DNA of 27,500 nt from Leishmania martiniquensis (Eukaryota > Euglenozoa > Kinetoplastea > Trypanosomatida > Trypanosomatidae), in NCBI RefSeq assembly GCF_017916325.1, contig NC_090156.1, forward strand, positions 395,001 through 422,500. The letters are read 5' to 3'. Both the position numbers and the translations under genes were made by a program. The first letter of the stretch is position 1. Each line of letters opens with the position of its first letter. Shown here in pieces: positions 10,501-16,284 of this stretch. The notes under the pieces were generated by a model. The model did no database searches and was not told where the DNA came from. It saw only the letters and a list, made by a program, of their open reading frames with translations.

Positions 10501-10730
10501 GCGGTGCTACTGCCACGCCAGGGAAACGGTTGAAATACGCCTGTGACGGGAATCGCGGGGGTGACGTGGCCGCAGGAGCGACGTCTCACTCCTCAGCCTA
10601 CCTTGCCCGTCTTCTGACGCGATTGGAAGCGGCGGAGTCGTCCTTGGCCGAACGGGAGCAGCGCGTGCGACAGGCGTTGCGGGTGGTGCAGCGGCAGCGT
10701 AGGGCCTTGCTGCGTGATGACCTGCTGTAG
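4527..10730 (+). CDS. Very large disordered protein with short coiled coils, function unknown (2067 aa)
   Basis: I do not recognise this protein. The open frame runs uninterrupted for 6.2 kb; I take the first ATG (4527), with a second in-frame ATG at 4566. Most of the chain is Ser/Ala/Pro/Arg/Gln-rich and predicted disordered, with very many SP and TP dipeptides that could be proline-directed kinase sites. Helical or coiled-coil islands are visible at about residues 76-105 (ELLKLQREQVDLAQSL), 274-310, 353-383, 1080-1125 (a charged stretch with RRIRKYVKHTLEEVAEVV), 1217-1255, 1936-1980 (DQLRTQQRQLREKQQQVLLLL) and the last 45 residues (LLTRLEAAESSLAEREQ). There is no membrane segment, enzyme motif or zinc site. 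This architecture suits a scaffold or cytoskeletal protein. Location between IFT172 and epsilon-tubulin hints at a flagellar or basal-body role, but that is inference. Confidence 0.88.
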   Translation: MGEHALTNANLPLMSRVDCAPQRMAGDATFTTFETALSASVPSSTSATTSTFAHHFVPWQRARSRGVDPYQVCREHVDELLKLQREQVDLAQSLRAALHVALMNSGPILGSDAAGVAAQQARVAKVVNNNVENVLPVCRGDNSHNRSNAREQGPTSGVTQAGTPPTPKPSSSLLLVPSLMPLVHRLHVLQRESAEFAFTRCMPSLAELFATFEAYWAWKRSQMCDGGAWGDEEVGRTPVTGDVASTPRTTDDATAEKRVSPHRLGQQQRPLTLRQRYDQAVHVRDEFLSLLQLHAEAVRAFDAQLEQWCQCRDSAPAAQAAEGWPSESPAGTAGTPAAIARDAGTQAQAPRCELEAFVLQLVEVAQATHHIAQLLQAALRALCRPSPRTTVPSVRPSVAAAGRAETFSSALEESRQTERHAADSDDGVEEGGLRRLQCRHSVNAEEFLNSRTGAKRGRAYSLTEPSGITLSLPASRAGGAATRPRCSPCSALGSHARTPRRCAKPTRCGGARLAESAEDDAHGAWADALSPLTPPPAAATASVSPSSPPPRRVEHGDPPSKQLRRQRHCQRRLSPSSLSPSDAAAPARGSASPAVTSCTSSRCASPCSAGAVSLSPLTEQCGAAAVAAAIVPAHPGEESTNREQQRPDPALAFASQLDSPGGGEVYRSAEAAVTPVVTVRLAADAAVLHDRDGDQASHLSADARHLPWTMGSSLSRDMARSLLRELTSVSADSVAGEGARLCKSPQPAASCRRDVREGPTAVDSVLQIFGEAVAVYASPLSEQPLGRNADALALATSSEVADGAEIEEGRAKSQPSPSPSLPPQRTSEARAPAAVAPTHASVTQSRSISLKYLSPRSPSIVGATTRSTTCDAYGGADEWGCTSVGRAASIPTCLWPQLRDNAAPPSPSSAAQLLASTDVTEDAPPEHPTTAPASVPVHASSKEREGSREATSAHAASRTLDPNFYTAPASGINVPPPPALAAAFRASTSTAPSESSPRLPDQAQRPNQQQQGHQERHVREWDRTMSPTPLLLGSFESEMAKVQQRLQEPAPRRHTSPVFCASSAAADDHPPTEALHRSLEDRVRLTMQEELKAVRAETRHNLRRIRKYVKHTLEEVAEVVSAASSRNQSSRGSSCVSRRSQPSGTAHEDSDSGADTHRGDAKPTTAAEKQRRSERASQHAQTEALAASSETRSSATRPFPLSIAAQQQTAPAVPASPKTQELQRSLAAAEAKAARLEQLTVQLKKRLWMAELSQLSPEPGTRLPLKLATAGKRHLSLRDALVYGPSSDAGDTEGEDGNWPTDRHAVAIEDRSEDHSTAADGVAAEERAMLYFVDRELGGRTARDARALSQRHPSTLLHPTSKMPGSSCQVSCDSGCSSLCMGRERSPDMCTFEENADAPILPVTVLAPAGATGGLPSRWRDLSSAAPLGTTGISNAARSLGIRRQRASIFQMLRQSQAACDVLPSAPTGQQPLQPSDGSPLCPSLPQQHLSAGAAAELPAIRTRPAQSTEQSLPRRQTQQLSRHPYNAGDLPNGDTRNTKKRAAARNLQPSVSSHYYAAISGADDSGTSFAAGARLRSPASASALRAEQVLQNAKRLLERRSASLAAGHHDVEGNGPSSMPLVGGLQSSFSAVSPAEAWADTRESCLEMLHHHRGGTAGGTPASSVGHLRNPRQWGDFAEHPDGVSPPPRTLSDAAPHSGMADAVLGSQCVSGSVGRRTVSSFAADGGGESRSRSLSPDCAHHGYDMSPCSAVAYSTGKLPRASSTSDAKAAPSSMGLRTTPPSTVDGPPLLGGVSRALTAIHARHRADSATSPISREGTGVGAVTGRGELSNSTNSDTTSHDRELSVRAIAPSTEFGCNPPLTCATATGSTRGYRSPSSRPPSTAGQLALDSGREVSVSLTSRPSRSTSHRPAYSASSTSSSDGAQQHFLSKLDGEESTLAAALDQLRTQQRQLREKQQQVLLLLPKRKALLDSVHAPSRPTRGDCQRAAGGATATPGKRLKYACDGNRGGDVAAGATSHSSAYLARLLTRLEAAESSLAEREQRVRQALRVVQRQRRALLRDDLL
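10400..10425 (+). repeat. CAG/CTG inverted triplet repeat inside the 2067-aa gene
   Basis: GCAGCAGCAG (10400-10409) and CTGCTGCTGC (10416-10425) form a perfect 10-bp stem with a 6-base loop. It encodes QQQVLLLL in a C-terminal coiled coil. Confidence 0.75.
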
Positions 10731-10753
10731 GGAGGAAGGGGTGGGGTGGGGGG
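10730..10753 (+). repeat. G-quadruplex motif overlapping the stop codon of the 2067-aa gene
   Basis: G runs at 10730-10732 (the first base is the G of the TAG stop), 10738-10741, 10743-10746 and 10748-10753 are separated by loops of 5, 1 and 1 bases. This is a canonical coding-strand quadruplex pattern immediately at the translation stop. Confidence 0.7.
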
Positions 10754-11980
10754 TAACCCTTGGTGGGCAATGCCTTTGAGCTTCGTCGTCTTTTCTCGTT
10801 GTCTGTCTGCTTCCTGCGGAGGTGAAGGATATCGCTTTTCCGTGCGCCTCGCCTCCGTGATGGCGGATGTGGTGTGGTCGTCTCATGCGATTCCACTTCA
10901 CTCCCTTTACCGGGCCGCGGGGAAGTAGCTGCATGCGCAACACACACACAGATACGTGCGTACCTGTGCTTCACCACGAATGAATGCAAGTCAGCCCTTT
11001 AGTGGACAGAGCTCGGGGGTACTGCCAGTGCATGAGCGCGCAATCACTGCCGCACTTTCGCATGCAGCAGAGAAGCGTTGCTGAATTCAACGGAGGCAAG
11101 AAGAGCATGAGGAGGGGGACAGAAGAGCGGCAAGGAGGGGAGGGGTGGTCTGGTGATGCGCAGCGAGTGGAACACTAGGACGTGTGTGTGTGGGGGAAGG
11201 CGGGGGACGGCCTCAAAGACTGCACAGATATCGTGCAAGTGTACCGTCTCCCCCTTCAAGCTGTGTGATCTCGCAGGCGCTGGTGAGATGTGTTCCCCTC
11301 CCCCTCCCCTCCCTGCCACCCCCCTCTCTCTCTTTCGCCGTCTCCTTTTTCGGAGGAGGACAAGGTCATGTTCGCCTCTTCCCCCCCTCCACCTCGCCGC
11401 CGTGCCACCGTCCTCGACGTCAACACAACGACCTGATGCGGGACGCAGCCACAAATGCACCCTGTCAAACTTCGTCCTGCTCACGTTCTCCCCACTCTTC
11501 TCTCGCTCAGCGGCCCTTTATCGCGCAGTAGTCAACGGAGGCGCACATGCGCACGCGCGACGGTTGCCCGATCACCACACAGACAGTCTCAGGTTCGAGT
11601 CCATAGAGGCGGACGGCGCACGCTGCCGCGATACAGCCGGGCCGCTTGGCTGTCATGAAAGCCGACACGCGCTCGCCCACGCAAAGGTCAGCGCCATTAT
11701 TTAGCATTGAAACTCTTTTCATTGTGTTGGCGCTACTCCAACTGTGACGCACTACTGCCCGTGCGCGCATATCTCGGACGCTGCAAGCTTCGTGGTTGCT
11801 GCGGCTGGTGCGGTCGCTTCGGCTCTTGCGGACCGGAGGCCTCTCGGCGCCTCTCTCGATCGTGCTGCGCGAGTGCATCTGCCCAGTACAGCTCTTTTTT
11901 TTACTTCGGCGTCCACCCGCCCCGCCCTCTTTCGCATTCCCTCCCCCTCTCCAGTGCGGCCCCAGTTGGCAACCGCGTCC
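10731..11980 (+). other. Intergenic spacer ahead of epsilon-tubulin
   Basis: A 1.25-kb spacer. It starts with the G-run cluster at the stop codon and carries G/A-rich stretches near 11105-11150. A long C/T-rich tract lies at about 11290-11350, and an isolated 11-base match to the tRNA B-box consensus lies at 11592-11602 with no tRNA fold around it. The spacer ends in pyrimidine tracts at 11888-11950 ahead of the tubulin start. The frame of epsilon-tubulin stays open upstream to 11744, but it has no ATG there and the translation is unlike tubulin. Confidence 0.7.
11920..11954 (+). promoter_or_regulatory. Putative trans-splice acceptor for epsilon-tubulin
   Basis: A C/T-rich tract runs directly into CTCTCCAG, with AG at 11953-11954, giving a leader of 26 bases to the ATG at 11981. 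A second AG (11963-11964) would shorten it. Short leaders of this kind are usual in trypanosomatids. Confidence 0.55.
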
Positions 11981-13393
11981 ATGCCCCGTGAGATCGTGAC
12001 GGTGCAGGTTGGGCAGTGTGGCAATCAGCTCGGCGAGCGCTGGTTCGATGTCATGCTGCAGGAGCACAAGGCCTATCCGCACTTCCCTGAGTCCCGCGAT
12101 GCAGTCTTCCTCGAGGGCGTGAGCCACCCTGGTCGGCTTACGGCCAGGTGTGTGGCGGTGGACATGGAGCAGGGTGTCCTGCACGCGATGCTGCGTGGGC
12201 CGCTGAAGGGTGTCTTCGACACCAACTTCTTCGTCTCTGACGTCGGGGGCGCAGGCAACAACTGGGCTGTTGGGCACATGGAGTACGGTGACCGCTACAT
12301 CGACACCATCTCCGAGTCGGTACGGAACCAGGTGGAGCACTGTGACTGCATCCAGTCTTTCTTCGTCATGCACTCCCTGAGCGGCGGCACCGGCTCCGGG
12401 CTCGGTACGCGCATCCTTGGCATGCTCGCGGACGAGTTCCCGCACGTGTTTCGAATTTGCCCGGTCGTCATGCCGTCCGAGGTGGACGACGTCGTGACGG
12501 CCCCATACAACAGCTGCTTCTCGCTGAAAGAGCTGATCGAGCACGCGGACTGCGTGCTGCCACTCGACAACGACGCTCTGGCGCGCATGGCAGACCGCGC
12601 CCTCAACAGCGGGCCCAAGGGCGGTGGCATGATAAGAAGTGGTGTGCCACAGCCGCACTCGTTCTCGGCGGCGAGGCCGACTGACACAAAAGGGCTGCCC
12701 TATGACTCGATGAACGGGCTCGTGGCCCAACTTCTGAGTAATCTCACTTGTGCCATGCGCTTCCCTGGCCCGCTGAACATGGACATCAACGAGATCACGA
12801 CGAACCTAGTCCCGTACCCGCGGCTGCACCTCCTCACCGCCGCCATCGCGCCGCTGAGTGTGTCGAGCAAGCACGCCGCCGTCGGGTCGCGTTCGGTGGA
12901 TGCGATGGTGGCCGCATGCCTGGGGCCGGAGCACCAGTTTGTGGAAGTCCGTCACGGCCAAGGAAGCGCCGTGACCCGAGAGGCTGGCAGGACTCTGGCG
13001 ACAGCGCTCGTCGCGCGCGGGCCGCAGATAACCGTCGGTGACCTAACCCGCAGCGTCGGGCGGCTGCGTGAGCAGATGGAGATGCCGTACTGGAACGAGG
13101 ACGGCTTCAAGACGGCGCTGTGCGGGATCAGCCCGCTGGGCCACAAAGACTCCATGCTGCTCCTCGCCAACCACTGCGCCATACGCGGCAAGGTCGAGTC
13201 GATGCTATCCAAGTACGAGCGGCTTTACTCGGTCCGCTCCCACGTGCATCACTACGCTCAGTACCTCTCCGATGCCTACTTTACTCACACAAAAGAGACG
13301 CTGTGCACGCTCGTGGATGACTACGCGTACCTGGACACGGCCCTGCCGCCAAAGGATGTGCCGCGCAGCATGAAGGATCTCATCTACTACTAG
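11981..13393 (+). CDS. TUBE1: Epsilon-tubulin (470 aa)
   Basis: This tubulin-family GTPase acts at centrioles and basal bodies, where the family is needed to build or stabilise triplet microtubules. The protein starts MPREIVTVQVGQCGNQLG (nucleotide-binding loop) and carries the phosphate-binding signature SGGTGSG at residues 134-140 and NLVPYPRLH in the central region. It is epsilon rather than delta or gamma because of EHCDCIQSFF, GNNWAVGH, the EVDDVVTAPYNS stretch, INEITTNLVPYPRLH and the family-specific insert around residues 205-245 (a G/S/P-rich stretch before YDSMNGLVAQLL). Length is close to the roughly 475 residues of animal epsilon-tubulin. There is no acidic C-terminal tail, as expected. 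The start at 11981 is fixed by the conserved N-terminus and the acceptor AG just upstream. Confidence 0.96.
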   Translation: MPREIVTVQVGQCGNQLGERWFDVMLQEHKAYPHFPESRDAVFLEGVSHPGRLTARCVAVDMEQGVLHAMLRGPLKGVFDTNFFVSDVGGAGNNWAVGHMEYGDRYIDTISESVRNQVEHCDCIQSFFVMHSLSGGTGSGLGTRILGMLADEFPHVFRICPVVMPSEVDDVVTAPYNSCFSLKELIEHADCVLPLDNDALARMADRALNSGPKGGGMIRSGVPQPHSFSAARPTDTKGLPYDSMNGLVAQLLSNLTCAMRFPGPLNMDINEITTNLVPYPRLHLLTAAIAPLSVSSKHAAVGSRSVDAMVAACLGPEHQFVEVRHGQGSAVTREAGRTLATALVARGPQITVGDLTRSVGRLREQMEMPYWNEDGFKTALCGISPLGHKDSMLLLANHCAIRGKVESMLSKYERLYSVRSHVHHYAQYLSDAYFTHTKETLCTLVDDYAYLDTALPPKDVPRSMKDLIYY

Positions 13394-13886
13394 GCCTGTT
13401 ATTCGCAGGAATGGGCGTGGGGAAGGGGAAGAGTGTGGCAGCGTGCACCGTGCATAGGTTTCGCCGTCACTTTTTGCTCTGGTGCTTCATATTGCCCTCT
13501 CCACTCAGCATTACCCCAGCTGAACGAAGCGACAGGGTGGCATCGCCGCCGCCTTTGAGGGCACTATCAGTGATAGTTGCTGAAGCGCAGAGTGGCGCGT
13601 ATGTGCGTGTGTGTGGGGCAGCTTCAACAACGCATGGTCTGCAAAGGCGGAGCTGCATGCCGCTTCTGCCCCTCACCCCCCTCTCTTCGACGCGCCTATC
13701 TCTGATTGCGTATGAGAGGGGGAGAGAGGGTGAGAGATGCATATGTGTACGCCGGCCATGATGACGGGTGCCCGTGAGCTGAGGACACCTATGCGTTTCT
13801 TTCGCGATCCCTTCTTGTGTATCTTGTTCTCTCTCCCTGCTTCTACTCGCTATGCCCGCCTACTCGGCTGCCCGCTACTCTATTCG

Positions 13887-13902
13887 ACACACACACACAC
13901 AC
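13887..13902. repeat. (CA)n microsatellite
   Basis: An uninterrupted AC run of 16 bases followed by GTATGTAC, located between the two pyrimidine tracts upstream of the p28 gene. Confidence 0.8.
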
Positions 13903-13937
13903 GTATGTACCTGCGCACAGCCACGGTGCAAATCGAG

Positions 13938-13968
13938 TCTCCTCTCCTGCTCCTCTTCACGCAAGCAG
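13938..13968 (+). promoter_or_regulatory. Putative trans-splice acceptor for the p28 gene
   Basis: A CT-rich tract (13938-13960) is followed by AG at 13964-13965 and 13967-13968. This gives a leader of about 55 bases before the ATG at 14023. Confidence 0.5.
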
Positions 13969-14022
13969 CTGCGCAGAGGCGCCACTACTCCGTCTCCGCT
14001 GGTTTCTGACGGAGATCCGTCG

Positions 14023-14970
14023 ATGCACTCTGCGTGCATCGCGCCAACCGCTCCCCAAGTGTCCTCGTCGAAGACGGCGGTGACGATGAGTAAGGGCAGC
14101 CATCTCTGTAGCAGGAGTAGTGCCGCTGGGAATAAAAACCCTTTGAGAAGCACCAGCGTCGAGGAACTGCAGGAGGCGATCCTGCAGCTGCTGCCACAGC
14201 GCGCTGGCGATAAAGATGCTGCGGTATGCATCGACGTAGACGGACCAGCAGACCCCAACGCGACGCTCATCCGCTACGACATCCCCTACGCGCCTGGCGA
14301 CCCGAGGAGGTCCCTCAGGCTGCGCAAGAGCCTTGGCCGAGGAGCCGAGGAGCGTGTCGTTGACCCAAACGTGCGCGTCGTCATCGACAGCTTCATCACG
14401 CCGCGGCGGTGGGTCGATGCAGCGACGGGGGTGGTCTGGGTGCAACACGCCAGCCCATTTCCGTCCTCCCGTATCGAAGCTGCAGAGACGCAGAAGCGCC
14501 TGCACGCGCAACTGGAGGCTCACCAGGCACGCCGCACCGGCACGAGTCCCATCCGCTCGCTCCTTGTCGCCGAATGCATGCTAGAGGTGCTGCGTCAAGT
14601 AACGGCGGAGTGCTGGGAGCGCGGCCTGCTGCTGCTGCACGTGCACTCGGAGCGGGTGGCAGCCCAGGCGGCGCACCGGCGCCTCTTTGAGAGCCGTGTA
14701 GGCCACGCCTTCCGTCTTGCCCTAAAGGGTGAGAAAGACGTGGCGAAGGTGGAAGAAGATATGGCCGCGCTGAAGCAGCGCATTGAGCTGCTAGGCGAGG
14801 AGGAGGAAGACCTACGGCGTAAGTGTAGTGAGTTCGAGCAGCACGCTGAGGAGCAGGTGCTGATAGCAAGCAAGAAGCACACCGACGCCCTTACCAAGCT
14901 GAAGCGGGAAGGTGTGCAGAAACGCGCACAGCTAGAGCAGCAGCTGGTGATCCCAGCGAACCTGCAGTAG
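14023..14970 (+). CDS. DNALI1: Axonemal inner-arm dynein light chain p28 / DNALI1 family (315 aa)
   Basis: In ciliates, algae and animals this light chain associates with a subset of single-headed inner-arm dyneins and is needed for normal flagellar beating. Diagnostic stretches are the Trp-containing VWVQHASPFPSSR, the block ARRTGTSPIRSLLVAECMLEVLRQVT, and CWERGLLLLHVHSE (human counterpart CAERGLLLLRVRDE, from memory). They are followed by a long charged coiled coil from about residue 225 to the end, with a LKREGVQKRAQLEQQL finish like the family's. The protein is longer than animal or algal p28 (about 255-280 residues) because of a poorly conserved Ser/Ala-rich N-terminus. I chose ATG 14023 from the splice-acceptor position; ATG 14086 (MSKGSHL) is a possible alternative that would remove 21 residues. 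Confidence 0.92.
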   Translation: MHSACIAPTAPQVSSSKTAVTMSKGSHLCSRSSAAGNKNPLRSTSVEELQEAILQLLPQRAGDKDAAVCIDVDGPADPNATLIRYDIPYAPGDPRRSLRLRKSLGRGAEERVVDPNVRVVIDSFITPRRWVDAATGVVWVQHASPFPSSRIEAAETQKRLHAQLEAHQARRTGTSPIRSLLVAECMLEVLRQVTAECWERGLLLLHVHSERVAAQAAHRRLFESRVGHAFRLALKGEKDVAKVEEDMAALKQRIELLGEEEEDLRRKCSEFEQHAEEQVLIASKKHTDALTKLKREGVQKRAQLEQQLVIPANLQ

Positions 14971-15216
14971 TGGGAAAGGCCGTGAGGCCTTGTGTATTTA
15001 GGCGTGTGTGTGTGTGTGCGTGAGCAGTCCTCACGAAAGGAGCTGCACCCAAATCGTTCGTTGTCTCCCTCTCGACCCCCTCACTCCTCTGCCCCTCCCC
15101 CCTCCCTCCCCCCTTTCCTCCGTGGCTGCCAAGGGCTTGCTTTTCGCGTTCTCATGCAATTTTTCATCTAGCCTGTCCCGTGCGAGAGGTTGCAGCGAGA
15201 GAGACATAGAGAGAAA

Positions 15217-15253
15217 GGGAGGGAGGGAGGCCCTCTTAGGGGGAGGGGGTGGG
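15217..15253 (+). repeat. G-run cluster with quadruplex potential
   Basis: Six G runs lie at 15217-15219, 15221-15223, 15225-15227, 15239-15243, 15245-15249 and 15251-15253, mostly separated by single bases. Any suitable four could form a coding-strand quadruplex. Confidence 0.65.
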
Positions 15254-16099
15254 AGAGCAGCTTTCCCCTCGCCCCTCGCCCCCCTCTCCCTTCTTACCTC
15301 TCCTCTTCGCATCAGGCACACGCCGCATTCCGCCGTCAATCCTACTCGATGTACGTCAGCGGGATGAATGCTCAAAGAGGCGTCATCCTTTCATGCGTTT
15401 TCTCTTCTGTATCTCTGCGCCCTTCTTGGGCTCTTGGCATGCGAGGACGGACTCGTCCCCCCATTCAGCAGGACTCAAGGTCAAGGAAACAGCTCAGCAC
15501 CATGGAGGCAGAAGCACCGAGGGAGTGGTGTGGCACAAGTGCGTCAACATCGACGTTACCGTGCCCGCACCCCCGCGATCCCCGTGAAAGGAGGTCACTG
15601 TGAGAGGACGGCGTGCCTGTGCGTGCGTGAAGGCGGTCCGCACCCAAGGCCAGCCGCTCGACCCTTTGGTGACCAGACAAGGACTCGCTTGCAGGTGAGC
15701 GTGCGCGTCTCGTCTTCTCTGCCTTGTATGCGCGAGGTATCCCCTCTCCCTCCCTCCCGGCCTCTGACTCTGGCGGCGGGCCTTTGTGCGCCCGAACCAG
15801 CGCTCCCTTGCGGATCATCTCTCGCTCCCTGTCTTTCGCCTTTGTTACTGCGATATTCGCGTCGCCTAACGGGGGAAACGAACGCCATCTTACGTAGTGC
15901 ATCTGCGCACTCAATGCCATCACGAGCGCCATAGCAGCGCTTACCACTGCTACCACTCTTCCCTATTTCTTCGACGACTCCTCCAGCAGCGACAGAGGCG
16001 TTCTCGAGAGCGGCGAGTCTGTCTGTCTGCCTCTCTCTCTCTTTCGCTCGCTTCCCCACGCCTCCATACATTCAGACCATTCCTGTGATTGAATCCCCT

Positions 16100-16152
16100 C
16101 CGAGCCCCCCTCCCCCCCAGCCGCCCTTCCCTTCCCTTTTTTAGTGGTGCAG
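16100..16152 (+). promoter_or_regulatory. Putative trans-splice acceptor for the 825-aa gene
   Basis: A long C/T tract (about 16105-16142) ends in TTTTTTAG at 16143-16144, with another AG at 16151-16152. It leaves a leader of about 135 bases to the ATG at 16285. A second pyrimidine tract (16252-16284) abuts the ATG itself, so the true acceptor needs mapping. Confidence 0.45.
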
Positions 16153-16162
16153 GGGGGGACGA

Positions 16163-16177
16163 CCCGCCCACCCACCC
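16163..16177 (-). repeat. Minus-strand G-quadruplex motif in the leader of the 825-aa gene
   Basis: The minus strand reads GGGTGGGTGGGCGGG, four G3 runs with single-base loops, which is the most stable class of parallel quadruplex. It lies on the template strand just after the proposed splice acceptor. Confidence 0.7.
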
Positions 16178-16284
16178 AACCACAAACAAACACGTCCACA
16201 AGTAGACGCAGCGAGTGAGTGGGAGTGACACCCCTCGTGCTATCAGCTTCGCCCCCCCTTCCCCCTCCCCTTTTTCTTTCTCTC

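Larger units (their letters stand above)
13394..14022 (+). other. Intergenic spacer between epsilon-tubulin and p28
   Basis: A 0.63-kb spacer. It contains a 15-base perfect palindrome (13563-13577), a GT-rich segment near 13600, a (CA)n run at 13887-13902 and two pyrimidine tracts (13797-13850 and 13938-13960). An ATG at 13852 is in frame with p28, but the AG serving the upstream tract comes only at 13919-13920, so that ATG is probably not in the mature message. Confidence 0.7.
14971..16284 (+). other. Intergenic spacer between p28 and the 825-aa gene
   Basis: A 1.31-kb spacer without a convincing gene. It includes a GT run near 15003-15020, C/T-rich stretches at 15060-15120, a dense G-run cluster (15217-15253), and a stretch of mixed, non-repetitive composition (about 15450-15720) that differs from the flanking low complexity. 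C/T tracts end in AG near 16143-16152, and a C-run cluster whose opposite strand is a quadruplex motif lies at 16163-16177. Confidence 0.65.

Noticed and set aside
11545..11625. tRNA gene around the B-box match
   Set aside because: The T-stem (TCAGG against CCATA) does not pair, and no A-box or acceptor stem can be drawn.
11744..11980. In-frame upstream extension of epsilon-tubulin from a GTG
   Set aside because: No ATG, contains pyrimidine tract and acceptor AG, and the tubulin N-terminus MPREIV starts exactly at 11981.
12380..12400. SGGTGSG instead of GGGTGSG in epsilon-tubulin as a possible defect
   Set aside because: The accepted tubulin signature allows S, A or G at the first position, so this is normal variation.
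11507..12730. 407-codon minus-strand frame opposite epsilon-tubulin
   Set aside because: It is the antisense shadow of a strongly conserved gene. High third-position GC suppresses stops, and the translation shows no family features.
13852..14022. Earlier in-frame ATG for the p28 gene
   Set aside because: The only AG serving the upstream pyrimidine tract comes after this ATG (13919-13920), and the extra residues are CA-repeat-derived.
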